Counted from the first letter of the stretch, positions 6,881 to 15,656 are shown. The stretch is 16,897 nt of DNA from Verrucomicrobiota bacterium (GCA_026397855.1 JAPLUA010000095.1:1-16897); one strand, 5' to 3'. The notes: generated from the letters alone by a model not told the origin. Numbers and translations are program-made.

Positions 6881-7729
6881 TCAAGGGCCTAACGGATCGC
6901 GCGCGCTCCGGGCGCGGTGTTGTTCGGCCACGAACCGGCACCAGTCGTCCATCCCTTGGCCCGTTTTGGCGGAAGTTTCGAATATCCGGGCCTTGGGGGC
7001 TGCGCGCCGGATGTTGGCCAGCGCTGTCTCGCGGTCGTAACCGCAGGCCTGAGAGAGGTCTGTTTTGCTGATGATCACCACATCCGCCGACTGGAACATG
7101 GGTGGATACTTCAGGGGCTTGTCCTCGCCCTCCGTGACGGATAGGAGGACGACGCGCAGGTCCTCGCCGAGGTCGTAGGAAGCCGGGCAGACGAGGTTGC
7201 CGACGTTTTCGATGATCAGGAGATTGAGGCCGTTGAGGTCTATCTGCCCCACCGCGCGTCCGACCATTTCGGCTTCCAGATGGCAAACCGTGCCGGTGGT
7301 GACCTGCACGACCGGCGCGCCCGACTCGCGCAGGCGCCGCGCGTCGTTGTCCGTTGCCAGGTCGCCGACAATCACGCCGGCCTTCAGTTGCGGTTGGAGC
7401 GCCCGGACGGCCTCGCGGATGAAGGTGGTCTTGCCTGAGCCGGGGGACGAGAGGAAGTTCAGGACGAGCAGGCCGCGCGCCCGGAAGAAGCCGCGGTTCC
7501 GCTCGGCGAGGCGGTCGTTCTGGTCGAGAATCGCCTGGCGCACTTCGACGGTCCGGTGATCTCCGCCGTCCGCGTGGGAATGCGGGTGAGTGTGGGGGTG
7601 ATCATGGGGGTGCCCGTGCCCGTGTTCGTGGCTATGGCTATGCTCATGGCCGTGGACGTGTTCATGATGCCCGGCATCAATACCCGCCGGCTTCTCGCCG
7701 GGCAATCCGCATCCGCATTCGGTACACAT
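6881..7729 (-). CDS. hypB: HypB, hydrogenase nickel-incorporation GTPase with His-rich nickel-binding region
   Basis: 282 residues. HypB is the GTPase that, with HypA, delivers nickel to the large subunit. The N-terminus has the high-affinity metal motif CTECGCG (C2, C5, C7). Residues 21-58 hold 18 histidines in a HEHSHSHEHGHG-like stretch, used for nickel storage in some HypB proteins. The G domain shows the P-loop SSPGSGKTT (residues 94-102), the metal-site CH in GTVCHLEAE, and SKTD in place of NKxD. The start ATG is on the minus strand at 7729 and shares one base with the hypA stop (TAATG). It faces the ech operon, whose EchE is its likely client. An SlyD-like protein is excluded by the GTPase motifs. 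Confidence 0.95.
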   Translation of the reverse strand: MCTECGCGLPGEKPAGIDAGHHEHVHGHEHSHSHEHGHGHPHDHPHTHPHSHADGGDHRTVEVRQAILDQNDRLAERNRGFFRARGLLVLNFLSSPGSGKTTFIREAVRALQPQLKAGVIVGDLATDNDARRLRESGAPVVQVTTGTVCHLEAEMVGRAVGQIDLNGLNLLIIENVGNLVCPASYDLGEDLRVVLLSVTEGEDKPLKYPPMFQSADVVIISKTDLSQACGYDRETALANIRRAAPKARIFETSAKTGQGMDDWCRFVAEQHRARSARDPLGP

Positions 7730-8070
7730 TAATCAATCTCCAGTGAGGCGACTTCCATTTCCCGGCCCGCGCGGAGCTCTCCGCTCGGGGTGTGGCAGCC
7801 GGGGCACTCGGAGAACATATCGTCCGACTGGAATTCGCGCGAGCATTTCGCGCACCAGAACCGGGCCGGCACGTGCTCGATGGTCAGCCTGGCGTGCTCC
7901 GCCAGGGTTCCCGCCGCCAGCGCCTCGAAAGCAAACTCGAGGGCGTCCGGCACCACGCCGCTCAGCGCGCCGATGCGCAGCCGGATCTCATGCACACGGA
8001 TGGCCCCGGCCTTGCGGGCCTGCTCCAGCGCCACATTCAGTGCGCCCTGCATGATGGATAATTCGTGCAT
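7729..8070 (-). CDS. hypA: HypA, hydrogenase maturation nickel metallochaperone
   Basis: 113 residues, the normal HypA size. It opens with MHELSIM, where the N-terminal amine, H2 and E3 form the nickel site. The C-terminal half has the zinc site CxxC..CxxC (WCAKC ... ECPGC). The start at 8070 is chosen for the MHE motif; upstream in-frame codons to 8205 show no HypA similarity. It is the first gene of the hypA-hypB pair, ending in a 1-base overlap with hypB. hypC, D, E and F are not seen in the window, so the rest of the maturation set must be encoded elsewhere. Confidence 0.95.
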   Translation of the reverse strand: MHELSIMQGALNVALEQARKAGAIRVHEIRLRIGALSGVVPDALEFAFEALAAGTLAEHARLTIEHVPARFWCAKCSREFQSDDMFSECPGCHTPSGELRAGREMEVASLEID

Positions 8071-8259
8071 GATCTTCCGCGAGCGTCGAACTGTCCGCTC
8101 CCCGGAGCCGCGGCTCGAAGCCGCCACCGCTGCAAGGTATTTGGCCCGCGCCGGTCTGACAAACGATTTGTTGCCGTGGGCAAAGGCAAACATCAGGCGT
8201 GACAAGCGGCGGGCGGAGGATTAGAACTGGGCCGCTCAAATGATCTTAACCGGCGTCCA
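8071..8259. promoter_or_regulatory. Divergent intergenic region, hypA and amidohydrolase
   Basis: This 189-base gap lies between the divergent starts of hypA and the amidohydrolase gene, so it should hold both promoters. I see no convincing -35/-10 pair or operator on either strand. Confidence 0.35.
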
Positions 8260-9939
8260 ATGAAATCGGCCATCCCAGTCATCGCACTCTGCTCCACCAT
8301 GCTATCCACCGTTGCGCAGCCCAAAGTGGCTTCAGTCGCTCCCGACCTCCTTATCATCAATGCTGCCGTCCATACGATGGACCAGGCCCTGCCCGCCGCC
8401 GATGCGGTGGCGATTCTCGGCAACCGCATCGCAGCGGTCGGTTCGACGGCGGAGATTCGTCCGCTGGCTGGTCCGCGGACCCGGGTGATAGACGCGGGGG
8501 GCAAGCTGGTCCTGCCCGGGTTCAACGATGCCCACGTGCATTTCCTCTCGGGCGGGTTCTCGCTCGCGAACGTGGATCTGCGCGACGCGCAGTCCCCGCA
8601 GGAAATGGCCCGGCGGCTGGGCGAATACGCCCGGAAGCTGCCCAAGGGACGCTGGATCCTTGGCGGCGATTGGGACCATGAGAGATGGCCGGGGGCGCCG
8701 CTCCCGACCCGGGAGATGATTGACGCCGCCACGCCCGATAACCCGGTCTGGGTCAGCCGCCTTGACGGCCACATGGCGCTAGGCAACACCCTCGCCCTCA
8801 AGCTCGCCGGCATTACCAGGGAAACCAAGGACCCGCCCGGCGGCCTGGTTGTGCGCGACCCCAAAACCGGCGAGCCGACCGGCGTCCTCAAGGACTGCGC
8901 GGAGGACCTGGTGGACCGCGTGATTCCGGAGAAGACCTTCGAGGAAAAGCACATTGCCGCCCGCGCGGGCACGGACTACGCCGCCCAGGTGGGCGTCACC
9001 AGCCTTACCGACATGTCGGCCGGGGAAGATGTCGGCCTCTATCAGTACATGCTCGAGCACGGCGAATTGAAGACCCGCATCTACGCCACCCGCTCGATTG
9101 TTTCATGGGAAACCCTCGCCAGGACGGGTGTCCGCGCCGCGTTTGGCAGCGATATGCTGCGGATTGGCGCGTTGAAAGGCTTTGCCGACGGCAGCCTCGG
9201 CTCCTCGACCGCCCTCTTCTTCCAGCCCTACAGCGACACCCCGGACACGCGCGGTCTCCTGTTTGACCAGATGTTGCCGGAGGGCATCATGCTCAAGCGC
9301 GTTGAGGGCGCGGACAAGCTCAGCCTGCAGGTGATGATCCACGCCATCGGCGACGAGGCCAACATGCGCATCCTGGACATTTACCAGCAAGCCGCCGACA
9401 AGAACGGGCCGCGCGACCGGCGGTTCCGCATCGAGCATGCCCAGCATCTGCGGCCCGCCGAAATTGCCCGCTTCGGCAAGCAGAAGGTGATTGCCTCCAT
9501 GCAGCCTTATCACGCCGCCGACGACGGGCGCTGGTGCGACAAGCGCATCGGCCCGGAGCGATCGAAAGACACCTACGCCTTCCGATCGCTCCTGGACGCC
9601 GGCGCGGTGCTGGCTTTCGGATCGGACTGGACGGTGGCCCCGCTCAACCCGATGGAGGGTCTCAAGGCGGCGGTGACGCGCCAGACGCTGGATGGCAAGC
9701 ATCCCAATGGCTGGCACCCGGAGCAGAAACTCACGCTCGATGAGGCAATCCACGCCTTCACCGTCGGATCCGCCTACGCCGAGTTTGCGGAGCATCTCAA
9801 GGGCACTATCACCCCGGGCAAACTGGCCGACATCGTCATGCTCGACCGCGACATCTACAAGATCAACCCGTCAGATATTGACAAGGCGCGCGTGGTGCTG
9901 ACCGTGATGGATGGCAGGATTGTGCATGAGGGGAAGTAG
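8260..9939 (+). CDS. Exported YtcJ-like amidohydrolase (Amidohydro_3 family)
   Basis: 559 residues. The N-terminus (MKSAIPVIALCSTMLSTVAQ) looks like a signal peptide, so the enzyme is probably outside the cytoplasm. It is a metal-dependent hydrolase of the YtcJ/N-substituted formamide deformylase-like group. Metal ligands fit the amidohydrolase pattern: H92 and H94 in PGFNDAHVHF, H361 in VMIHAIGDEAN, H393 in FRIEHAQHL, and D456 in FGSDWTVAPLNP. K306 in LKGFADGSLG may be the carboxylated or structural lysine. The C-terminal PGKLADIVMLD strand is also typical. Substrate is unknown; members act on various amides. It stands alone between hypA and a repeat array. Confidence 0.85.
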   Translation: MKSAIPVIALCSTMLSTVAQPKVASVAPDLLIINAAVHTMDQALPAADAVAILGNRIAAVGSTAEIRPLAGPRTRVIDAGGKLVLPGFNDAHVHFLSGGFSLANVDLRDAQSPQEMARRLGEYARKLPKGRWILGGDWDHERWPGAPLPTREMIDAATPDNPVWVSRLDGHMALGNTLALKLAGITRETKDPPGGLVVRDPKTGEPTGVLKDCAEDLVDRVIPEKTFEEKHIAARAGTDYAAQVGVTSLTDMSAGEDVGLYQYMLEHGELKTRIYATRSIVSWETLARTGVRAAFGSDMLRIGALKGFADGSLGSSTALFFQPYSDTPDTRGLLFDQMLPEGIMLKRVEGADKLSLQVMIHAIGDEANMRILDIYQQAADKNGPRDRRFRIEHAQHLRPAEIARFGKQKVIASMQPYHAADDGRWCDKRIGPERSKDTYAFRSLLDAGAVLAFGSDWTVAPLNPMEGLKAAVTRQTLDGKHPNGWHPEQKLTLDEAIHAFTVGSAYAEFAEHLKGTITPGKLADIVMLDRDIYKINPSDIDKARVVLTVMDGRIVHEGK

Positions 9940-9947
9940 GGGGGGGA

Positions 9948-10045
9948 CGTGATGCGTGATGCGTGAAACGTGATCGGTGGAGCGTCGAAGCTCCAGCGCG
10001 CGACCAACGTCTTTTCACGCATCACGTATCACGCATCACGTATCA
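9948..10045. repeat. Inverted array of TGATGCG/TGATACG units around a small hairpin
   Basis: The left half (about 9948-9974) has repeated GTGATGC units, and the right half (about 10017-10045) has the complementary CACGCATCACGTATCACGC pattern. Between them GGAGC-GTCGAA-GCTCC (9979-9994) forms a hairpin. The array separates the amidohydrolase stop from the end of the PRC/BON gene. The minus-strand stop (TGA, 10043-10045) lies within the right half, so the array reaches into the end of that gene. Confidence 0.8.
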
Positions 10046-11221
10046 GTTCGGCGGCCGCACCTCGAGCTGGTTATCCACTTTACCGGCCCCGGCGACACGT
10101 TCGGCGGCGGCGCCGATGGCTTGCCGTTGCTCCTGGCTCTTTACTTTTCCCGTGAGCGTGAGCAGGCCGTTCACTGTCGATACGGAAAGAGTGTCCTCGG
10201 CAGCCAGGCTGACCGATGAATCCTGGAGAATCTGTGCCAGGACCGCCTTCTTGAGCTCGCGCTCGGATGATGGGGCGGTGGCGGGAGCGCCCTGGGGCGG
10301 GGGATTCGCCCCGGCCGGGCCCGGTTTGCTTCCGGGCGGAGCGTAGTAGTTATAGACGCTCGCGGCCAGTTCCTTGGTGGAGGATTCCACCCAGAACTGC
10401 TTGTCGAAATGAGGGCCCTTGACGAAGTCGTCGGCGCTGATATCCAGGTTGAGCGCATTGCCGCCTCCAGCTACCCGGACGGCGAAAGGGGGGACGAGAT
10501 ACATGTAGTTCGGATCCGGTGGGTTGGCGGGTTTGATGACCAGGAACACGACTCGCCCGCCCGGCAGATCAATCATCAGATCTTCCACCACGCCCAGGGC
10601 TGCGGATGCCTTGCCCGCCAGGCGCGGGCCGATCAGGCTGGTGCCGGAGGTCATCTGGCCGGACTTGGCTTGCGCGCCTTCGGTCGGGAGGCTGAAGAAC
10701 TGAAGCGCTTCCGAGAGGCGGGCTGTATCAATGCTCCCGGCCCAGTTTGCCTTGGGATACTGCTGGGCTTTGGGAAACGTTTTCTTGTCCGACTTAACCC
10801 AGCTTTCCTTGCCGGGGGAAAGGACGAAATTGCCGGGGGGGACCAGGGCGCCGGATGCATCCGACTTCGAGGAAACCAGCGCGAGCGCGATCTTCCCGGT
10901 CAAGGGATCGAGGGCGATATCCTCGAGTTTGCCGAGGTTGCTGCCGTCTTTGCCCTTCACGCGCTTGCCGATCAGGTCGGTGGCGCGCTTCATGTAGCCA
11001 AGCCGCTCAGGGACGTAACCGGGCTCGCCTGTGGGCTTGGGAGAGTCGGTGGACGGGTTGAACATTGGCGGATCAGAGGTGGCGGCTTTCTGGGAACTTG
11101 CCGCCTGAGCGGGGGAGATTGCGCATGACAAGGCTCCGAAAGCCGCCGCCAGCGCAGTCAATTGCAGGATCTGAGATCGTCGCAACAAGCGATTTCTTGC
11201 ATCCTTGCGCCAGGACGCCAA
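10043..11221 (-). CDS. Exported protein with two PRC-barrel domains and a BON domain
   Basis: 392 residues with the TTG at 11221 as start; an in-frame TGA lies just upstream and no ATG or GTG is available before the signal sequence. Residues 15-40 (SQILQLTALAAAFGALSCAI, then PAQA) look like a signal peptide. Two PRC-barrel-like units follow, at about 81-150 (LIGKRVKGKDGSNLGKLEDI) and 192-270 (LIGPRLAGKASAALGVVEDL). After a Pro/Gly-rich linker (295-318), a BON domain runs from about 320 to 388 with the pattern VNGLLTLTGKVKS. BON domains usually bind membranes or the periphery of the envelope; PRC barrels mediate protein binding. The role is unknown. The C-terminal end runs directly into a repeat array that supplies the stop. 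Confidence 0.75.
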   Translation of the reverse strand: MASWRKDARNRLLRRSQILQLTALAAAFGALSCAISPAQAASSQKAATSDPPMFNPSTDSPKPTGEPGYVPERLGYMKRATDLIGKRVKGKDGSNLGKLEDIALDPLTGKIALALVSSKSDASGALVPPGNFVLSPGKESWVKSDKKTFPKAQQYPKANWAGSIDTARLSEALQFFSLPTEGAQAKSGQMTSGTSLIGPRLAGKASAALGVVEDLMIDLPGGRVVFLVIKPANPPDPNYMYLVPPFAVRVAGGGNALNLDISADDFVKGPHFDKQFWVESSTKELAASVYNYYAPPGSKPGPAGANPPPQGAPATAPSSERELKKAVLAQILQDSSVSLAAEDTLSVSTVNGLLTLTGKVKSQEQRQAIGAAAERVAGAGKVDNQLEVRPPN

Positions 11222-11451
11222 AGCCTGTCACGCAAGGGATGCATGGTTCATTTGAATATAACCGGGTTCGCTTCGGCAACCCGACGCACGCTCGGGTGTG
11301 CAGTCGGGCCGGAGTGTCTATTAAAGAGGTCGCCATGGCAACACCGATCGGGGGCTGAGCGCGCATTGGGTGGGCGGGGCAGGTTTCGTGCGACACGGTG
11401 CGGAATGCGGCTCGCTTTCAGGGGGCGACAAGCGCATAATGGGGGCAGGAT
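11222..11451. promoter_or_regulatory. Divergent intergenic region with a tiny SD-led ORF
   Basis: This 230-base gap lies between two divergent genes. A hairpin CGGGTT/AACCCG (11263-11268 with 11278-11283, loop of 9) is visible. AAAGAGGT at 11323-11330 looks like a Shine-Dalgarno site 4 bases before ATG 11335, which opens a 7-codon frame (MATPIGG, stop 11356-11358). GGGGGCAGG just before ATG 11452 is the likely ribosome binding site of the next gene. I see no clear promoter boxes. Confidence 0.35.
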
Positions 11452-12840
11452 ATGGCCAACGAAAACCTGGATACAAATCAGAAGGCGCAGCAGATCAACC
11501 TCGACGCCAGACGCTACGGGACATTCGCCGAAATCGGCGCCGGGCAGGAGGTTGCGCGCTGGTTTTTCCGGGCCGGCGGCGCGGCCGGCACGGTGGCCAA
11601 GACCATTTCCGCCTACGACATGGCGGTGAGCGATGCCATTTACGGCCCGACCGACTATTACGTCAGCCGGCAGCGGCTCCGCGCGATGCTCGACTACGAG
11701 TATGACCTGCTGCTGGAGCGGCTGGACAAGACCCGGGGCGGCAAGACGGCATTCTTTGTTTTCGCCAACACCGTGGCCACGCGCCGCGAGGAGGGTCAGG
11801 GCTGGCTGGGAATCCGCTTCCAGGCCGAGTCGGGCTCAGACCCGTCTGAGATCATTATCCATGTGCGGATGCTGGACAAGGAGACGGTGCGGCAGCAGGA
11901 AGCGCTGGGCGTGATCGGGGTGAACCTTTTGCACGGCGCTTTTTACCTGCACCGGGAGCCCGAGGCGCTGATCCGGTCGCTGCTGGACAACCTGACCTGG
12001 GAGCGGGTGGAGGTGGACATGATCCGGTTTTCGGGCCCGGCGTTTGGGCGGTTGGATAACCGCCTGATGGCGCTGCAACTGGTGCGGCAGGGGCTGACGG
12101 AGGCGGCGATGTTTACCGCCCACGGCGAAGCCGCCCAATGGGCCGAGGTGCTCTACAAGAAGCCGGTGCTCGTCCAGCGCGGGAGCTTCCACCCGGTCAC
12201 CAAGGCCACCCTGGATGTGCTGGAGCGGGCGCTGGAGCGGTTTGTGCAGGAGCCGGAGCTGAAAGGCGAGCCGCCGGTGGTGCTGATGGAAATGACCCTG
12301 AGGCACCTGACGACCGCCGATGGCATTGACGAGGGCAATTTCCTGAACCGGGCGGACACGCTCGGCGCGCTGGGAAAGACGGTGCTGATCTCAAACTTCC
12401 GGCGCTTCCACCGGCTGGCTGCCTATCTCTCCCGTTACACCAAGCGGCCGATCGGCCTGGCGCTGGGCGCGTCGAAGCTGGCGGAGATCTTTGACGAGAG
12501 CTTCTACAACGAGAGCGAGGGGGGGCTGCTGGGGGGGCTGGGCCAGCTTCTCAAGAACCAGGCCCGGCTTTATGTGTATCCCCACCTGAACCTCGATTCC
12601 GGGCGGATGATCACTGTGGAAGAGTTCCCGGTCCCGCCGCATTTGAAGCACCTCTACACGCACCTCGTGGAAAACCGGTTCATCCAGGGCATCCGCAATT
12701 CCAATGCGAGCCTGCTGTCAATCCGCTCGCGGGACGTGATGGCGCGAATCCAGTCCGGGGACGACTCCTGGGAGCAACTGGTGCCGCCGCCGATTGTTGA
12801 GGTGATCAAGCGCGGCCGCCTGTTCGGCTACCGCTGCTGA
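11452..12840 (+). CDS. Conserved protein of unknown function
   Basis: 462 residues starting MANENLDTNQKAQQINLDAR, with RYGTFAEIGAGQEVARWFFR right after it. The protein has the look of a conserved family seen across many bacteria, whose members in databases often carry unrelated names (I recall TonB-dependent receptor and nicotinate-nucleotide adenylyltransferase labels), which the sequence does not support. No signal peptide, no membrane helix, and no known catalytic motif is visible. Notable features are MLDYEYDLLLERL, FFVFANTVATR, VIGVNLLHGAFYLH and an acidic-poor C-terminus ending in GYRC. The ribosome binding site is GGGGGCAGG at about 11442-11450. Its 3' end overlaps the converging SGNH gene by 13 bases. 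Confidence 0.8.
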   Translation: MANENLDTNQKAQQINLDARRYGTFAEIGAGQEVARWFFRAGGAAGTVAKTISAYDMAVSDAIYGPTDYYVSRQRLRAMLDYEYDLLLERLDKTRGGKTAFFVFANTVATRREEGQGWLGIRFQAESGSDPSEIIIHVRMLDKETVRQQEALGVIGVNLLHGAFYLHREPEALIRSLLDNLTWERVEVDMIRFSGPAFGRLDNRLMALQLVRQGLTEAAMFTAHGEAAQWAEVLYKKPVLVQRGSFHPVTKATLDVLERALERFVQEPELKGEPPVVLMEMTLRHLTTADGIDEGNFLNRADTLGALGKTVLISNFRRFHRLAAYLSRYTKRPIGLALGASKLAEIFDESFYNESEGGLLGGLGQLLKNQARLYVYPHLNLDSGRMITVEEFPVPPHLKHLYTHLVENRFIQGIRNSNASLLSIRSRDVMARIQSGDDSWEQLVPPPIVEVIKRGRLFGYRC

Positions 12841-13640
12841 CCTGGGGCCGCCTGCAGTTCGAGCATCACCGCCGCGTAGCGCCGGCCATATTCGCGCTGC
12901 GATGCGGAGTCGAAGTGCAGGACGTCGCCTTTGTCCTTGAGGCCACTGGAGGGTGCGCAGCCGGCGGCGGGAAGGGTTTCGGGCAGCTTGGCAATGGCCT
13001 CGTTCACCACGCGCGCGTAGGGCGTGTGCTCGGGGCCTCGGTCGTAGAGGAACTCGCCGATCTGCCCGGCGACGAACGGCAGGTTTGGCGCGTTCAGGTC
13101 GGTGCGGATATCCTTGACCATTTGGGCCAGGCGGGCGCCGTAGGTGGTGGCGTTGGTTGAGGCGCTGGAATCGCTTTCCCCCTGGTGCCAGAGAATGCCC
13201 TTGAGCGTGCCGTCCTGCATGGCGATCTTCACCCGCTGGACGGCGTTGGAATAGAGGTCGCCCCCGTGTTCCCAGCGTCGCAGCGGCGTGGCGCCCAGGG
13301 CGCAGGAGACCAGCCCGATCGTCACGCCGGGATCCTTGTCCGCCATGGTTTTGCCGAACGACAATCCCGGTCCGACCCCGAGCATGCCCGGCCTGTCGTG
13401 CGTGACCGGCTCGACGGCCGGCTCCCACTGGTTGGCGAGTGTGAACATGAGCACGCGCGGGTGAGTCGTCTTGTCCTCCGGGCCGATCTTGCCCCGGCCG
13501 GCCATGTTGGACTGGCCTATGAGCAGGTAGATATGAAGCTTTTCTTTCACGGGAAGCTGGACTGGTTGGGCGGGTGGATTGGTTTGCGCGCCGGCAGCGA
13601 ACGCGATCAAAGAGGCGCAAAGGAGGGTTCGGGTTAGCAT
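12828..13640 (-). CDS. Exported SGNH hydrolase, sialate O-acetylesterase-like
   Basis: 270 residues. The ATG at 13640 is preferred over 13661, since MLTRTLLCASLIAFAAGAQ gives a clean signal peptide. It is a likely carbohydrate esterase removing acetyl groups from sugars. Block I of the SGNH fold is LLIGQSNMAGRG with nucleophile S44. WHQGESD (151-157) and the D239/H242 pair in GDVLHFDSASQREYG complete the pattern of the sialate O-acetylesterase (DUF303) family. Its start lies 27 bases downstream of the M48 peptidase stop on the same strand, so the two may be co-transcribed. Its 3' end overlaps the converging unknown gene by 13 bases. The substrate is not proven. Confidence 0.85.
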   Translation of the reverse strand: MLTRTLLCASLIAFAAGAQTNPPAQPVQLPVKEKLHIYLLIGQSNMAGRGKIGPEDKTTHPRVLMFTLANQWEPAVEPVTHDRPGMLGVGPGLSFGKTMADKDPGVTIGLVSCALGATPLRRWEHGGDLYSNAVQRVKIAMQDGTLKGILWHQGESDSSASTNATTYGARLAQMVKDIRTDLNAPNLPFVAGQIGEFLYDRGPEHTPYARVVNEAIAKLPETLPAAGCAPSSGLKDKGDVLHFDSASQREYGRRYAAVMLELQAAPGQQR

Positions 13641-13667
13641 ACTGATTTTCCGCCAAGACATGGTTGG

Positions 13668-15626
13668 CTAGCCGCCAATCAATGGCGGAATCGGGCAGTC
13701 GAGGGTGTCCGCAATCGCGCGCAGCAGTTCGGCTTCCATCTCCTGGATCACGCCGTCGGCGGCGACGGTTTGCGTGCAGGCATTCAGCAGGTTCTTCTTG
13801 ATCTGCGGCACGGCTTGCGAGAGGCGATTCAGCGCGGCATCCACGTGCTCAAGATTGCATTCCTCCGGGGGAAGCAGGCTGAGGGGAACCTGGGCGTTGT
13901 AGCCCAGCGGTTGCGCGCCCTGCTGGAAAGCAAATTCGGTCTTGTCCGGCTCATCCTGGCCGACATAGGCCAGCGCCGACAGCAGCACCGCGCAATCTGG
14001 TGCCAGCGGCTTCAGGGAGTAGTATTGGACTGTCGGCTTGCGGGCCTGGGTAAAGTAAGGTTCGAGGTGCCGGAAGACGATCTTCTGCAGGACATACTCG
14101 AACAGGTCAATCTCACCATCGCTCTCGACGAGCCTCTGCACGGCGGCGTGGAACTGCTGGAATTGCGCGGGCGATAACTGCCGCAGGCCGGGCAAGGCGA
14201 GGTCCACGAGCGGCAGCCTGGCCTGGGTGGCGACGGCCTGCACTTCCGGCCAGATCCGGACGGTTTCCTGGCAGATGCCGGCGGAGGTCGCGGCTGCCAG
14301 TTCGTCGCACTGCTTGTGGCGCACGCCTTCGTCGTCGCTCAACAGCAGCGCATAGACCATCGTGCTTGCGCCAAGGCCCTCGCGCGCGGCGGCCTGCAGG
14401 CTGGCCGGGATTGAACCCTGCAGATCGGTGGCGTATTGCAGGTGCGCGGTGGATGGATTGCCCATGGCAGGCATCACGGCGTGCGCTGCAATGAGGGGCG
14501 TCACAAGCCCGGCGGCGCCTGCAGGCCCGCGCGCCATGCCCGGGATAATCGGCGGCAGCGGCGCTCTCCGCGGCGCGGCGGACGCGGGCGGCGCCGGCTG
14601 GTCCACCCTGACGTCGTCCAGCTCCGGGAAGGTGCCGTCGAAGCTCGGATCAATGGCGCGGATGCGCTCCGCCAGCGGCGGGTGGGTGTCCATCAGGTGA
14701 AAGAACGATTCGCCCATGCCGTTGCCGAAGAACATGTGGCTGGCTTCCGCGGCATGGGCATTTTCGAGCTTCGAGCCGCAGCCCAGGCCGCCGATCTTTT
14801 TCAGCGCCCCCGCCAGCCCCGCCGGGTTGCGCGTGAACTGGACCGCCGAGGCATCCGCCAGGAACTCGCGCTGGCGGCTGACGGCCGATTGGATGAGCCT
14901 CCCGAAGAGCACCCCGATCCAGCCGATCAGGACCAATGCCAGCCCGAGCAAGGGCAGGGGGTTCTTGTCCTTGCTGCTGCGGCTGCGCGTGTAGAGCAGC
15001 ACCCGGCCGATCACGGTCAGGCAGAGGATGCCGAAGATGATGCCCATCAGCCGGAGATTCAGGCGCATGTCCCCGTTGAGAATGTGGCTGAACTCGTGGC
15101 CGATGACCCCTTGCAGCTCGTCCCGCGTCAGCAGCCTAATGCTGCCCTGCGTGACGGCGACGACCGCGTCGCTCGTGGAGTGGCCCGCGGCAAACGCATT
15201 GATGCCCTTCTCCCCGGGCAGAACATAAACCTGCGGCACCGGAACCCCTGCGGCGATGGCCATCTCCTCAACCACGTTCAACAGCTTGCGCTCATCCGGG
15301 TCGGTGGTGCTTGGATTCACGAGCTGCCCTCCGAGGGAAGTGGCCACGGCACTGCCGCCGTGGGCCAGCTCCATGGTCTTGAAGCCGCTGCCGATCGCAA
15401 TGACGGCAAGGGTTCCAACGGCAACTCCAAAGAAGAGGTTCGGATCCCACAGCGCGATGGGCGCCGCCTCGGCGTGGCCCTGGTGTTGGCCCAGGCCGAC
15501 GCCGGTAAAGACGACGAGCGCCGCGGCATACACCGCCAGGATCAGCAGCGCCACGCCGCAGACGAAATACACCACCAGCAACTTGGTGTTGCGGTGGGCC
15601 TGGGCCTGTGTCTCAAAGAAGTCCAT
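13668..15626 (-). CDS. HtpX-like M48 metallopeptidase with C-terminal TerB-like region
   Basis: 652 residues, much longer than HtpX itself (about 290). The N-terminal part is a membrane M48 zinc peptidase: helices at about 17-42 and 62-82, zinc motif GVIGHEFSHILNGD (H177, E178, H181), two further helices at about 190-212 and 225-247, and the third ligand E254 in RQREFLADASA. A Pro/Ala-rich linker follows (343-372). The last 200 residues hold two acidic D-G-x-I stretches, ESDGEIDLFEY (501-511) and AADGVIQEMEAELLRAI near the end, resembling TerB-type domains that often sense or bind metal or signalling partners. It sits 30 bases after lemA on the same strand. LemA with M48 peptidase is a known pairing in membrane protein quality control. 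Confidence 0.88.
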   Translation of the reverse strand: MDFFETQAQAHRNTKLLVVYFVCGVALLILAVYAAALVVFTGVGLGQHQGHAEAAPIALWDPNLFFGVAVGTLAVIAIGSGFKTMELAHGGSAVATSLGGQLVNPSTTDPDERKLLNVVEEMAIAAGVPVPQVYVLPGEKGINAFAAGHSTSDAVVAVTQGSIRLLTRDELQGVIGHEFSHILNGDMRLNLRLMGIIFGILCLTVIGRVLLYTRSRSSKDKNPLPLLGLALVLIGWIGVLFGRLIQSAVSRQREFLADASAVQFTRNPAGLAGALKKIGGLGCGSKLENAHAAEASHMFFGNGMGESFFHLMDTHPPLAERIRAIDPSFDGTFPELDDVRVDQPAPPASAAPRRAPLPPIIPGMARGPAGAAGLVTPLIAAHAVMPAMGNPSTAHLQYATDLQGSIPASLQAAAREGLGASTMVYALLLSDDEGVRHKQCDELAAATSAGICQETVRIWPEVQAVATQARLPLVDLALPGLRQLSPAQFQQFHAAVQRLVESDGEIDLFEYVLQKIVFRHLEPYFTQARKPTVQYYSLKPLAPDCAVLLSALAYVGQDEPDKTEFAFQQGAQPLGYNAQVPLSLLPPEECNLEHVDAALNRLSQAVPQIKKNLLNACTQTVAADGVIQEMEAELLRAIADTLDCPIPPLIGG

Positions 15627-15656
15627 CGCGCCAATCAGTCATTGGCCACTGGCACC

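Noticed and set aside
13641..13661. Longer SGNH start at 13661
   Set aside because: It adds MSWRKIS before a typical signal peptide; the ATG at 13640 gives the better signal sequence.
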